Shown here: piece by piece, positions 45,301 through 52,700 of the stretch | Layout of the letters: the number at the start of each line of letters is the position of its first letter | Position numbering within the stretch: the stretch's first letter is position 1 | Source: Enterovibrio norvegicus FF-33 | Lineage (GTDB): Bacteria > Pseudomonadota > Gammaproteobacteria > Enterobacterales > Vibrionaceae | Direction of reading: 5' to 3' | Length of the DNA: 64,000 bases | Assembly: GCF_000286835.2 (NCBI RefSeq) | Contig: NZ_AJYD02000038.1 | Span: forward strand, 2,210,283 to 2,274,282 | Notes under the pieces: model-generated | Database searches by the model: none | What the model saw: only the letters and a program-made list of their open reading frames with translations | What the model was told of the DNA's origin: nothing | Made by a program: the position numbers and the translations under genes

Positions 45301-46653
45301 CGATCCCGCAACGCCTTCCTCTGCTTCATTCGCTGAACCGCCTGAAGAAGGTACTTCCACCAAATTGATGGCAAACACGATGACTGTCGGGTCAGACGCG
45401 AGTGACACTAATATTTCATCACCGCTGATGGAATACACAGTTGCCGCCCCATTACTGGTGATACTCTCAAGTTGAGTCACCAACGCAGGCGTGGAGACAA
45501 AACGCACCGATTCTAGTAAATCGCTGTTCACGCCGACATTCAGCGGGATAGGCTCTGACACGTAATCAAGAATATTTTCGTTATGCGTAATATTCTGCGG
45601 GTTAATGGTCGGGGCGGCGCCGTCGAGAATGGCGATATTGATATCAATAGGTCTATCTAGTGGGTTACCACTGGTATCTTGCCCTTGCACGGCAAGCGCA
45701 ATGTCAATCGCTTCACGGCTGACCGTGACCAACCCACTGGTGTCACCTGAACGATGATCTAATGGCCCATTAAGTGTGACCGTGACCGTCAACTCAACGC
45801 CGCGGCCAGCGGCTTCGCCATCCACAGAAATCGTAAGAATGGTTTCATTTCCGAGCTTACCTGTGATGACTTTGCCATCGTCTGACACGTTATAAATCAG
45901 CGCTTGCCCACCGCTTTTAGTGTCCGCGGTGAGTTCTGCTAGCAGTGCCGTAAGCAACGTTGGTTCAATCACAAAACTATCTGCATCTAACGCCAGTGAG
46001 CTAGCAGTAATAAGCACCGAAGAAATGGTTGTTACCGGATAAGCTTGATCACCCGTTTTCGGTGCCAAATCACCTTCCACCAGCGTAAGATCGAGGGTTT
46101 CTCCGCCCAGAGCAGGAATAATGGAAAAATCGTCCTCCTGCTCAAGTATTGGCGTTGAACTGGTGTAACTGGTCGTAAAGCCCGCTTCGGGCAAGACACT
46201 TGCATAGTCGTATTGAATGACAGCAAATCCAGATATTGACGAACTTAACCCCGCTAAGCCAGTGGCGGGCTCCTCAAAATCTTCAGTTGGGTCAGTCCCT
46301 GCAACAATAGCCTGTTGTAGCGCGGCAATTTCATCTCCTAGCAATGTAATGGCTTGTGCGTTTTGTTGAACGTCTACATTTCCGATTAAACCTACGACTT
46401 CAATGCCTTCATCTCGGATCTGAACACAGGTTGCGCAAGGTTCATGAACCAGCACGGGTTCACCATTTACCATCACGACATACGAGGCACCCGCTCCTGC
46501 AATAATGATGTCGTCTGGCTTTACTGATTGAGCGAATGGAACCGGAGTGGCAACGTCTTCTCTAATGACATAAACCTGACCACCGGTTACAGAAAGTTGG
46601 GCATTTGACGCGTTTGAGCCAAGAACCGTATTGTCTTCTACTTTTTCAGCCAT
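36346..46653 (-). CDS. Giant retention-module RTX adhesin (type I secreted)
   Basis: A 3435-residue LapA-like adhesin. Residues 1-150 look like an N-terminal retention module that would stay in the TolC-like channel. It has GGQVYVIREDV, then MVNGEPVLVHEPCATCVQI. The canonical di-Ala LapG site ([T/P/A]AAG) is missing where expected; the sequence there is EEPATGLAG (127-135). About seven T1SS-143-type repeats follow (for example LLAELNAVLTSGGEPVVFTY), then other Ig/cadherin-like repeats with VDxDGD motifs. Near the C-terminus are RTX nonapeptides such as GGAGNDTLWGG (about 3130) and GQGNDILTGGEGNDLF (about 3300), and the type I secretion signal. It binds calcium, is exported by a type I system and should mediate attachment. 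The TolC-like channel is divergent, across a 490-base gap. Confidence 0.92.
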   Translation of the reverse strand: MAEKVEDNTVLGSNASNAQLSVTGGQVYVIREDVATPVPFAQSVKPDDIIIAGAGASYVVMVNGEPVLVHEPCATCVQIRDEGIEVVGLIGNVDVQQNAQAITLLGDEIAALQQAIVAGTDPTEDFEEPATGLAGLSSSISGFAVIQYDYASVLPEAGFTTSYTSSTPILEQEDDFSIIPALGGETLDLTLVEGDLAPKTGDQAYPVTTISSVLITASSLALDADSFVIEPTLLTALLAELTADTKSGGQALIYNVSDDGKVITGKLGNETILTISVDGEAAGRGVELTVTVTLNGPLDHRSGDTSGLVTVSREAIDIALAVQGQDTSGNPLDRPIDINIAILDGAAPTINPQNITHNENILDYVSEPIPLNVGVNSDLLESVRFVSTPALVTQLESITSNGAATVYSISGDEILVSLASDPTVIVFAINLVEVPSSGGSANEAEEGVAGSYGYVLTQNASIDQKSSTDTEVVPVTVVAVDQDGDSVNGQFSVNLVDGDNASGDAAEITGDYKVIEAVSGGADQVANGEITLNAASDKLLSDTLFISNLDDNNGIPGLIAELNQLTSNGESISFSIQSGTGSNVVELLGTKADGTEVIRLTLTATKASGAGATGVNIASSFELYEPLDEKNQALFSRNRWVRLVSNRDDDKEVESFQIQVELQIRDSDNDLLDAPISVTYAVQDGDGPVIRVNNVTIDDPGFGAPANEAIGSLGLETGSDNITSVVWDLTDAFFASIEALKSDGNALKLLSNVGEINGTSNPIAVGYVDASGNTITVLSIALTPASSEYVVTLSHAIDQPDSEAITLALGAKVTDSDDDSTSSAFNVTIKDGAAPSVDPVDASLTDPVIGQLSEQTNLSLGLTQGSDAVKSIVLTTSPALDTALANITSSGYKTSYQPDPLSSVTDTINIVLDDPALSDTSKPANGAQVLTIKLDVDTEGHPTGSYTVTQYAAVDESSAPLVLPIGVKVVDTDGDEATGQFTITLNDDDDTPLIVGVGETISLTEPDLTPTGSQTGYPESSSGTAFIRAITDRLLPSEVRIDSTLVTALLAELNAVLTSGGEPVVFTYDDTTGTLTGKVSNELVMTLSLSAVQNADGFGLDITPSLTLHQPLDHLTSASNNTFVTFDGDAIAINVQLQAQDSDGDVLPSVATFDLLIKDGQPPAITQAPSLSVEESDINASGSGQTSNRPGTTPGGVGDDQDTATGKLVIDSGSDAIKDVSLDLAAFASVNSNNSQNASGNSIPLSSHGEAVTLKLTSNTEGTKVYTGLAGESRPVFTLTVLANGTYTFALLGALDHPRGDDKNSLGINFPIVVTDSDGDTATSNITVNVLDDVPFSLETDGVGVGGGSVTAVEGESSSRVTIMPSRNRGADDAAIKSVTINGEQHELTQGLNNHFTVTQGPGGQVLGMLLIQSSGNIQFTAAENVDHSGSTNNRITETFSYEILDGDGDIVVGSTEIVIVDSSPVLIVNNAAGIEDQGREGDPNDDVVSNPADGIPIAMTINSGDSDQGESVFRVVVTLPANAHGTFYANGAVLAITDNQVVLPANLFSPNAQNQLWTLQGVTFVPDQDYSASSGVPTFSATGYVTNTDGSERQLGTQTFTITVEGIADVPQWDDRTVLYYNIDEDSDGAALDLAAELQDNDGSETLSYILTLQSGSGTLVLNGETLTSTNGQYVVASSDINDVVVKPDANFSGDLTLTVTAQSKETGNFVSGEQTADSVTRTITVAVNPVADTTTLKVTRVSGKEDELINLSSHISLTDTADLDGSEALFVRISNVPIGAKLLLADNSEVPAVGGVYEVAYSDIGGLRLQPPPQSNVDFSLTVTGVVKDSAVVSNAQGVSSTVTQEFETNPKTLPIALKGVADVPVISADLGGIWQPIIDNGVDTGIETTIDEDSSVALSFQLKSGEEGKALPDDNSETLTTLVTNIPKGVTLLDTNDNAINLVYAGIGANGEAQYQAKVDGLSDIKLVPPLGSTDDITLTVTVIVTEDDGDSLTVNKDVVVHIEPKIDAVDYTLDSRGTEDQSVVVNWRPGTDQGYTDNNETITAITFNMATDAISAGYTLTISGESSPLTFSNGSVVLTAPQVTALLNGANLLLRAPENVDRDENINLSVRLTVVQTDTDSSATDTAVITGTLDVRIIAAVEGDGKVELLNSSNQPVSTVDGDGSGSISLASADHRLAFVTPEGINTDGSSAEIITQVVISFVADANGTPLTGADQSYFDQFYIEGGINNGDGSWTVPQSALDSLTISTTKPITEPVFIKISALVQDQGDAGEGDASGQVEQAPLILELDFAGSVSSTQEAGAVTVETQDITGVEDTALNLGTQLDGLIKVDPANASSDELTVVISSASLSAIGASVSGMEFNYETSEYVAKVNVSADGSVDLSGITLTMPKHFAGDFLLPVKLVTTDQVSGDTKETDTTLSVLIAPVVDGISTTVTVVETNGLNSDEQPVDDEAEWVPVANKALEDGIIELNLSAKLEDTDNAATSGVESITSVTLIVDSAVGFFVDANGENPQSSITISAAELGSIHFKPVENYSGPVTLDVKTTVVDTAVNDDTGKPNSTATNTLSTDVSFDVLPVNDPIMFSGNTQPITGTEDEHIALTGVTATLKDIDGSEEIVSAKISGVPDDFQLVSTGSQLVQSSGNGNWSISVPAGSESLNLDDISFIPPENFSGTMTVELVVYAKEKALTTPVQYTTSVTVVVDPIGDGVDTDIVTSVSGTEDENISLPLDIRVIDNKLTDDGSGLSVTENAPENIKVVLTNVPDSSTISFPTGVTSDSSVEKQSDGSWIVIAEQTTLSSLIFTPGDANELNWDGKLNVSVRAVDNGVEAESSLWVNQIIDVTVSPVNDAPDLTVPATALNTEEEAVLLIESIQVKDVDAKDASGGVITVRLSAVDGTINISSASPLPSGITVSGTGTNTMMLEGDLDKINTLLASGVTYTGITNFSGQDTITVTVNDNGNTGSGGALTDSESITVNVAPKPDVPTLVLNTAQTASVGGSISAVIPLLGLAAALTDPSETLSVEIRNIPASLAFVDADGNSVGTGPTGGVLTITPAELAQLYVTGNAAVTASVEVVAISTTTLGEIAQSSPVTLAINVTNPADGPISAQDTSEENIVISGAEGATLQGGANDDTLIGGLGEDILTGGAGNDTLWGGTQGGSDSNLDRFTWSSADLGSVGNPAVDTIGDFNPSTDVIDLSAALSVTHLANFDDLTQQLSLTETNGNAQLNVLYSGDVLQEIVLTGVNLDALVNGSSSGMSQSDMLTAVINSGALYLGDNVGTSADDNLVTQSSGESLFGMDGDDTLQAGQGNDILTGGEGNDLFVWLEASLSSPANTDTVTDLTLGQDKLDLSQLLPDFGSSPTSNDLLPYFDQASVESDGTINLSVISGSDTQNIVLQNMDISSSGLDLVSGAQTSEIVSALYAQQVFKLE

Positions 46654-47144
46654 GCCTTATCACTCACGCATTGAAACCCTTGCATCTCAGCTTCTCAAAA
46701 TGCGCAATTTAGCCTCATGAAAAATAGGTAATACGCAAAGACATCACTGAAACGACAACAAGAAGCCAGCGATCAACCCTAGGACGCATTGCCCGTTGAT
46801 TTTGGCTGATTTCACGAAATTTCTTTTCTTACGTCAGTTTGGTCGCTAATTACTTACCTCTACCTGTCTCATTTGCAATAGAAACGCGATAAAGCGTCTG
46901 CTTGGGGGTCAAATCTTTCTCAACTTGCCCTACTTTTGACTTTGCGGGTAAACCAAGGGTTTCTCGCTGTTTGTGATGCTGAAGACAACCAATCGATTCG
47001 AGCAACCGTGGTGCTCATTCAATGTAGGAATTGGATACCTGTCTTCTTGGTAAATGCATTCGCCGCGACATTTGCCCATCGCCGTTTATTTTGGCCCTTT
47101 CATTATGAGTTACAAACGGTCTACATCGCTTTGAGGGAGTATTC
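46654..47144. promoter_or_regulatory. Divergent adhesin/tolC intergenic region
   Basis: About 490 bases between the adhesin and the TolC-like gene, with no convincing gene (a 70-codon frame at 46936 lacks a ribosome site). It must hold both promoters. I saw no clear operator. The adhesin start has only a weak ribosome site. Confidence 0.6.
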
Positions 47145-48536
47145 ATGAAGCAACGTATCACCCGCAATAGACTGCGAATTTTCAACACACCTTTTCCACT
47201 GGGAGAAGCAAAAAAAAATAAACTTCACGCTATCTTGATAGCCGCAGCGGTGCTTAACTTTCCACAACTAGCACAAGCACAGTCTTTAGAGCAGGCCGTG
47301 GCAGCGACACTTTCCCAAAACCCGTTGATTCGAGAAGCCTATAACGAGTTTAAGAGCCGCGAAGCGGACATAGATGCCTCGCAAGGCGGTTACCTTCCTT
47401 CCGTGGATGTAGACGCTGGTATTGGTTATTCCGATTACAACAACGACAGCACCAAAGGGACCTTCCATCCTCGTGATGTTCGTTTGAGTTTGCGCCAACT
47501 CATCTGGGACGGCGCTATTACGTACAACGATATCAAAAGAACAAAATCTGAAGCGGAGGCCCAGCGCTTCCAAATGCTGGCAGACGCTCAAGACACAGCC
47601 CTGAGTGTCACTGAAGCGTATTTAGAAGTGATAAGAACGGAAGCAATTCTGGACCTTTCACAGCGAAACTTAAAAACTCACGAAAAAATTCATGCCGATA
47701 TCAAACGTCGAACGGATTCGGGTATCAGCTCTACGGCAGATTTATCTCAAGCTCAAGGTCGTCTTGCGCAAGCGCACACCAATTTACTGAATGCGCAGAG
47801 CAATCATGAAGACAAGATCATTGAGTTTGAACGCATTGTGGGCGAAACGCCGAAAGCCTTGGTGACGCCAGAAGTGGATGCCTTGTACATTCCACCTTCG
47901 CTGGTCGAAGCGCTGACCATCGCAAAAGACAATAACCCAGTGATTCAAGTCGCGCTCAATGATGTCGACGCGGCGAGATTCCAGTATGAACAGGCCAAAG
48001 GCGACTTCTATCCCACTTTTTCCATTGAAGCATCACAGGAATGGGGCGAAGAGTTGGATGGTACGCCTGGTGATACTGACGAGTTCCAAGCCATGCTGCG
48101 TATGCGTTATAACCTGTTTAACGGCGGAAGCGATGCGGCTGAATCACGCAGTGCTGCCTATCAAGTGAACAAGGCCAAAAACATTCGAAATAACGCTCAC
48201 CGTTTATTGAATGAAAGCACGCGCCTTGCATGGACAGCCAAACACCTTGCTGAAAGCCAAACACAATTTTTGGAGCAGCATGTAGATGCGTCAGCCAAAA
48301 CGCTTCAAGCCTATGAGAAGCAATACCTTATTGGTCGTCGCACGTTACTTGATCTGCTGAACACTGAAAATGAGCTTTTCGATGCAAGGAAATCTTATAT
48401 TGATGCCACCTATGCGGGCATCTTCGCCAAGTATCGCGTATTGAATGCAACGGGGTTGTTGCTTTCTGAACTACGCGTTGAGACCCCAGAAGAATGGCAA
48501 ACCTCCGTTTACGGTAAGGAAGGAGAAGCACAATGA
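47145..48536 (+). CDS. TolC-family outer membrane channel (LapE/AggA-like)
   Basis: A 463-residue outer-membrane efflux protein. A long N-terminal region ends in a signal sequence (LNFPQLAQAQS, cleavage near 46), and two TolC-type repeats follow. The first starts LEQAVAATLSQNPLIREAYNE and the second IAKDNNPVIQVALNDVDAAR, with the typical helix signature YLIGRRTLLDLLNTENELFD. Its divergent position to the giant adhesin implies it is the exit channel of the adhesin's type I system. The ABC exporter and membrane-fusion subunits are not in this window. The gene overlaps the next by four bases. Confidence 0.92.
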   Translation: MKQRITRNRLRIFNTPFPLGEAKKNKLHAILIAAAVLNFPQLAQAQSLEQAVAATLSQNPLIREAYNEFKSREADIDASQGGYLPSVDVDAGIGYSDYNNDSTKGTFHPRDVRLSLRQLIWDGAITYNDIKRTKSEAEAQRFQMLADAQDTALSVTEAYLEVIRTEAILDLSQRNLKTHEKIHADIKRRTDSGISSTADLSQAQGRLAQAHTNLLNAQSNHEDKIIEFERIVGETPKALVTPEVDALYIPPSLVEALTIAKDNNPVIQVALNDVDAARFQYEQAKGDFYPTFSIEASQEWGEELDGTPGDTDEFQAMLRMRYNLFNGGSDAAESRSAAYQVNKAKNIRNNAHRLLNESTRLAWTAKHLAESQTQFLEQHVDASAKTLQAYEKQYLIGRRTLLDLLNTENELFDARKSYIDATYAGIFAKYRVLNATGLLLSELRVETPEEWQTSVYGKEGEAQ

Positions 48537-49162
48537 TGAACGTAGTATGGTCCCACAAGGCCAAGTTCAGTATTAAGTTGGTTTTACTTGTTCTTTTCGC
48601 ATCAAGCAGTCTGGTATCAGGCTGCTCGATGTCAGTTGCTCAACCCCCTGTGGCAGAGCAAGGCGACGATCTGTTAGACGCTGACGGTGATGGCGTGATC
48701 AATGCGCGTGATGAGTGTGCAGACACGCCCTACAACGCGGTGATCAATAACAGTGGGTGCTCTGAAGTACTGGAAACAGTCGCAAGAGACGATCTTCATA
48801 TTCTCTTCGCCAATAACTCCGTCAAAATTCCGCCCAGTTTCGGAAGTGAAGTGAATGATCTCGCGCGGTTTATGAAAACCTTTCCGCATACTAAAGTGCA
48901 ACTTAAAGGCTATGCCAGTCCCGTTGGCAGTACGGAGTTAAACCTCGCGCTGTCGAAGTTGCGAGCGCAAGTGGTCGAAAAAGCGCTATTGCGTAAGGGG
49001 ATTGCACCAAACAGGGTTCAGATCATAGGTTTTGGCGAATCGGAACCTGTTGTGACGACATCTCAAAAGCAGACAGAGATACTGAGTCGACGCGTCACTG
49101 CGAGTGTGGTTAACAAGCAAAAAAGCGTCATTAAAAAGTGGACGATTTATACGTCTTCTTGA
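48533..49162 (+). CDS. OmpA-family lipoprotein
   Basis: A 209-residue lipoprotein with a lipobox LVSGC (Cys31). A calcium-binding thrombospondin-3-like loop, DADGDGVINARDECADTP, follows (about 49-66), and then an OmpA peptidoglycan-binding domain with LHILFANNSVKI, VQLKGYASPVGSTELNLAL and LSRRVTASV. It anchors the outer membrane to peptidoglycan near the secretion channel. Its ATG overlaps the tolC stop in ATGA. Such OmpA proteins accompany LapA-type secretion loci in vibrios. The terminator at 49195-49213 follows. Confidence 0.9.
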   Translation: MMNVVWSHKAKFSIKLVLLVLFASSSLVSGCSMSVAQPPVAEQGDDLLDADGDGVINARDECADTPYNAVINNSGCSEVLETVARDDLHILFANNSVKIPPSFGSEVNDLARFMKTFPHTKVQLKGYASPVGSTELNLALSKLRAQVVEKALLRKGIAPNRVQIIGFGESEPVVTTSQKQTEILSRRVTASVVNKQKSVIKKWTIYTSS

Positions 49163-49194
49163 ATAAAAAACAACGAAACATCAACATGAAAAAT

Positions 49195-49213
49195 GGGCTG
49201 AAAAGCCCTTTTT
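49195..49213 (+). terminator. Terminator after OmpA-like gene
   Basis: Short GGGCT/AGCCC stem with a GAAA loop, then TTTTTTC. Confidence 0.8.
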
Positions 49214-49276
49214 TCTTGCATCAAATTGTGTTGAGAAGCGCCAACCAGAGAGATGCTGTGCTCTTCATCAACCCCA

Positions 49277-49612
49277 CTAATGGAAAGTAATGGGATCAAT
49301 GGTTCCTTGGTTAGTGGGCAATGCCAGCAAGAGCCAAAAATCAATATCAGTTTCCGTACACCTTTCCGCTGATACTCGAATCACTCCCTTGCAGCGTTTA
49401 CCTCCAGGCTGTTCCAATTCTGCCCCTGGCAACCTTAGTGCTTCTTTTAGACACTCTTCGCCCACAACGAACTGCAAACCATTGCTATCAACAATGCTAA
49501 ATAGCCTGCCATGTTGGTAGAAATAGACGCGTTGGTTGTCAATTTCTTCACGGATACCCGAAATCCCCAACAGTGCTTTTCTTACTGAGTCTGATATTTG
49601 TTTGTCGCTCAC
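49277..49612 (-). CDS. Hypothetical small protein
   Basis: A 111-residue cytoplasmic protein, no signal peptide or membrane helix. The middle reads YFYQHGRLFSIVDSNGLQFV, then EECLKEALRLPGAELEQPG, recalling TfoX/YjbR-like small alpha-beta folds, but I cannot assign a family. GTG 49612 is preferred (GAGAG before it); a TTG lies 10 codons upstream. It is alone on the minus strand, convergent with the OmpA-like gene. Confidence 0.55.
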   Translation of the reverse strand: MSDKQISDSVRKALLGISGIREEIDNQRVYFYQHGRLFSIVDSNGLQFVVGEECLKEALRLPGAELEQPGGKRCKGVIRVSAERCTETDIDFWLLLALPTNQGTIDPITFH

Positions 49613-49642
49613 GGTCTTCTCTCTATGACGCTCATTTCTCAA

Positions 49643-50094
49643 CCAATAGTAGAGAAACCAACGTCACAGATAAGCCCTTGACGAGTACATTGAGTCAAAA
49701 ACCGTAAAAAAGGCTGACACTCCGCCTACACAAGACTTATGCATGAACTCATATTTATTCACCTTGGCAGGGCAAAGGTAGTAATAGGAAGTATTAAGCA
49801 GGTTCATTTACATAAATTTTCATTCAATTCGTCAGTCTTGTGAACGCTTTTTTGGCGGGCTATCTGTCATCAAGTTGATCTCGTACACATTTCATTTCCT
49901 GCCACGCTTGATTTTACTCATGCTGCGCTACGCTTTATGGATGAGACGGTTTTCTCACAACCATGGACTGTCTATGTCAATTTGACCTTTCACCTACACA
50001 TGGTGCGTACCACTCTATATAGGAGGTGTATCAGCAAACCGAAAATCACGCCAAACTTGTTCGCGAAACATCATCGTTTTTAAGGAGAGACGAC
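49643..50094. other. Gap before Cry-DASH
   Basis: About 450 bases with no supported gene. It should contain the promoter of the Cry-DASH gene; I saw no clear operator. Confidence 0.4.
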
Positions 50095-51378
50095 ATGAAA
50101 GGGCTCATTTGGTTTAGAAATGATTTAAGACTGGCAGACAATCCCGCATTAGTTGCACTCTCCCGGCGCTGTACTCATGCCCTCATGGTTTATGTCATAG
50201 ACCCCGCATGGTTAAAACCCACGCGTCATCAATCTCGACATCTTGGTCGATTCAGAGAAGAGTTTTTGTACCAATCACTGCGAGCGTTAGAAAGAGAACT
50301 CAAAAAACGAAAACAACGCCTCGTGGTTAAAGTGGGCAACCCTTTGGAAATCATTCCCGCCTTGTGTAAACAACACCAAATTAACTATGTTGCCATGACT
50401 GACCACCCCGGTGTCTATGAAAGACAACAAGTCGCCTATCTCGAACGTGTCTTGCCGTGTGAAGTGAGCGTAAGCGAGAGCTTCACCCTTTTTCTTCGTA
50501 ACCAATTACCGTTTGAGCAATCAACATTCCCTCAGAGCTTCACCCAGTTCCGCAAGCATATTGAGCAGCAGAACACGCTACCCTGCATACCTATAAGCAC
50601 ACCGGATTCTTTACCTGCGGCCATTCAAGAGCGTCGCGACATATGGGGAGGGCAAGAATTTGTTTATGACCTGACGCCTTACCACGGCGGCGAGGATTCC
50701 GCGCTTGTGCAACTCAATCAGTTTTTTTGGAAGTCACAGGGGCTAAAAAATTATAAGAAAACACGAAATGGCTTTGATGGCTGGCAATTTTCTTCTCGGT
50801 TGTCGGCTTGGCTTGCGAATGGGTCTATTTCTGCTCGCATGGTCGTCGCAGAACTCGACAATTATGAATATCGTCATGGCAAAGATGAATCATCGCAGTC
50901 CATGTTTGCGGAACTGCTTTGGCGAGAGTATTTCCAATGGATGATGCACTATCATGGCGCGCGTATGTTCGCCTTTGATGGTATTAAGAAAAAACGCCCG
51001 CTCACTTCGTTTTATTGCGAGAAATTCAAAGCATGGGAGCAAGGCACCACCGAATATCCTATCGTGAACGCCTGTATGAGGCAGCTCAACCAAACCGGTT
51101 ATATGTCAAACCGAGGCCGACAAATTGTGGCGAGTTGTTTAGTAAATGAGTTGGGCGTTGATTGGCGATTTGGCGCAGCCTACTTCGAGCAGCAGCTTAT
51201 TGATTTCGATGTGGCTGCCAACTATGGGAACTGGCAATACTTAGCAGGTGTGGGCGCAGACCCACGCGGTCAACGTCATTTTAATCTGGAGAAACAAGCA
51301 AAGGAATACGATCCTGACGGCTCATTTGTGGCGAGATGGGCGCAAGCTTCGCCATCCGAGAGCCTACTCAAATTTTAG
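50095..51378 (+). CDS. Cryptochrome DASH (photolyase family)
   Basis: A 427-residue flavoprotein of the photolyase family. It starts MKGLIWFRNDLRLADNPALV. The C-terminal half has CMRQLNQTGYMSNRGRQIVA, then VDWRFGAAYFEQQLIDFDVA and YGNWQYLAGVGADPRG, the Cry-DASH pattern. Relatives bind FAD and a folate and repair UV-made pyrimidine dimers in single-stranded DNA, or act as blue-light sensors. ATG 50095 has AAGGAG seven bases upstream; the longer frame from 50026 has no support. It is a single gene. Confidence 0.9.
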   Translation: MKGLIWFRNDLRLADNPALVALSRRCTHALMVYVIDPAWLKPTRHQSRHLGRFREEFLYQSLRALERELKKRKQRLVVKVGNPLEIIPALCKQHQINYVAMTDHPGVYERQQVAYLERVLPCEVSVSESFTLFLRNQLPFEQSTFPQSFTQFRKHIEQQNTLPCIPISTPDSLPAAIQERRDIWGGQEFVYDLTPYHGGEDSALVQLNQFFWKSQGLKNYKKTRNGFDGWQFSSRLSAWLANGSISARMVVAELDNYEYRHGKDESSQSMFAELLWREYFQWMMHYHGARMFAFDGIKKKRPLTSFYCEKFKAWEQGTTEYPIVNACMRQLNQTGYMSNRGRQIVASCLVNELGVDWRFGAAYFEQQLIDFDVAANYGNWQYLAGVGADPRGQRHFNLEKQAKEYDPDGSFVARWAQASPSESLLKF

Positions 51379-51465
51379 GCCGTGCGATCTATTCTTTGTA
51401 TATGATGCCGATGACTTGAATAAGAAGAGTCCGATCAACTTATCGAACGCAACACAACAACAAAA

Positions 51466-51493
51466 GACCCGCTTAACACAACCTAAGCGGGTC
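51466..51493. terminator. Bidirectional hairpin terminator
   Basis: GACCCGCTTA/TAAGCGGGTC with an eight-base loop between the convergent Cry-DASH and hydrolase genes. Its right arm touches the hydrolase stop codon. The T-runs are weak. Confidence 0.7.
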
Positions 51494-52085
51494 ACTTCAA
51501 AATTTCAATCACCCTATCACTCACTCGTTTAGCAAAAATCAAAGAGGTATGGGTGAGCGGATACACTTCATGACTCGTCATTCCATCAATCATCGTTTCT
51601 TCTAACAACACAGTACCGTCTGACTTCTGACCACGCAGCAAAACCGATGCGGGTCCAATCGCCAAATCACCTGCGATGCTGTAAAGCGCGGCCGCCGAAG
51701 ACCAACGAGGCGTTTCATCTGGCATCAAGTATTGAGCCGCGCGTTGGAACATCACATCCCCCACCCCATGTTTTTCAAAAAATGCCGCCACTTGGGACCC
51801 CTTGTGCGGCGTTCCCAAAGTGATGACTGTTTTCACATGGTGGCTCATTGGGCTGTCGACGTCTAAGTAGGTTTTGGCCATGACCCCGCCCATAGAATGA
51901 GCAACAATAGCGGTGTCTTCACCATCAATGAACTCATCCATCGCAGTGAACATCTGCGCCAGATCAGGCTTGATGGTTTTATAACTCAAGTTGAAGACTT
52001 GATGCCCCGACTCAGTTAATCGCTTTGCCAAAACAAGCATGGTGACACCATGCATATACAGCCCATGTAATAGAATGATTTTCAT
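51492..52085 (-). CDS. Alpha/beta hydrolase (lipase/PGAP1-like)
   Basis: A 197-residue alpha/beta hydrolase. The nucleophile elbow is AHSMGG (Ser at about residue 65), and the following GTPHKGSQVA is typical of small lipase/esterase-like proteins. The N-terminus reads ILLHGLYMHGVTMLVLAKRL, with the HG oxyanion region. The catalytic His should be in the C-terminal EVYPLTHTSLIFAKRV. There is no signal peptide, so it acts in the cytoplasm. The substrate is unknown. Confidence 0.82.
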   Translation of the reverse strand: MKIILLHGLYMHGVTMLVLAKRLTESGHQVFNLSYKTIKPDLAQMFTAMDEFIDGEDTAIVAHSMGGVMAKTYLDVDSPMSHHVKTVITLGTPHKGSQVAAFFEKHGVGDVMFQRAAQYLMPDETPRWSSAAALYSIAGDLAIGPASVLLRGQKSDGTVLLEETMIDGMTSHEVYPLTHTSLIFAKRVSDRVIEILK

Positions 52086-52243
52086 AATGTTTAATCACAC
52101 CTCTGCCTGTCGAGTCTAATAGTCACATCATAAACCATCTCTGAGTTGCGAAGATGAGACGCGTTCATCAGTGATCCGATAAGTATTTTTAGAGTGACAT
52201 TTATTTTCGCACGTTACGTTAACCTCTCTAAGGAGAACGATGA

Positions 52244-52585
52244 ATGAAAACGCATAACCTACTGCTGGTTTCCTCTATTGCTTTTGCCCTCCCTTTTTAC
52301 GCGACTGCTGATGAGACCGCAGGACAAAAAGCAGAAATCGTGGAGCAAGCGCGAGTTCAAGAACTCGAAAACCTTGGAAAAGAAGCAGAGGCTGAATCAG
52401 CAGTATTGATGCAAGACGCTGAACAGAAGATGGATGGCATGGAAAAGTCGGCGAAAAAACAAGCGTCAGTCGATGAAAGTGAAGCGGTTAAGGACTCAGA
52501 AGCACAAACAGATGCGGCAAAAAAAGCATTAGTGGCCGATAAAAGCACACTAGACGCTGATATAAAAGAGAAAACGACCAACTAG
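52244..52585 (+). CDS. Secreted Ala/Glu-rich helical protein
   Basis: A 113-residue periplasmic protein. The signal peptide ends near YATA (about residue 22). The rest is entirely helical, rich in Ala, Glu, Lys and Asp (EKSAKKQASVDESEAVKDSE), and lacks Cys. No family recognised. It resembles periplasmic stress or chaperone-type small proteins by composition only. Ribosome site AAGGAG. The terminator at 52636-52666 follows. Confidence 0.6.
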   Translation: MKTHNLLLVSSIAFALPFYATADETAGQKAEIVEQARVQELENLGKEAEAESAVLMQDAEQKMDGMEKSAKKQASVDESEAVKDSEAQTDAAKKALVADKSTLDADIKEKTTN

Positions 52586-52635
52586 CTTTTCGCCCAGTTA
52601 CGTCAGGAAAGAACGAGGAACGAGTAAATGACACA

Positions 52636-52666
52636 AAAAAATAGCGACCATCTGGTCGCTATTTTT
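52636..52666. terminator. Bidirectional terminator
   Basis: ATAGCGACCA/TGGTCGCTAT around a two-base loop, with an A-run before and a T-run after. It serves the small secreted protein gene and the convergent yjiH gene. Confidence 0.88.
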
Positions 52667-52700
52667 CAATGCAAACATCTGAACTTAGGCATCTGAGCGT

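Noticed and set aside
46936-47148. A 70-codon frame in the adhesin/tolC gap
   Set aside because: No ribosome site, no recognisable signal or domain, and it overlaps the tolC start.
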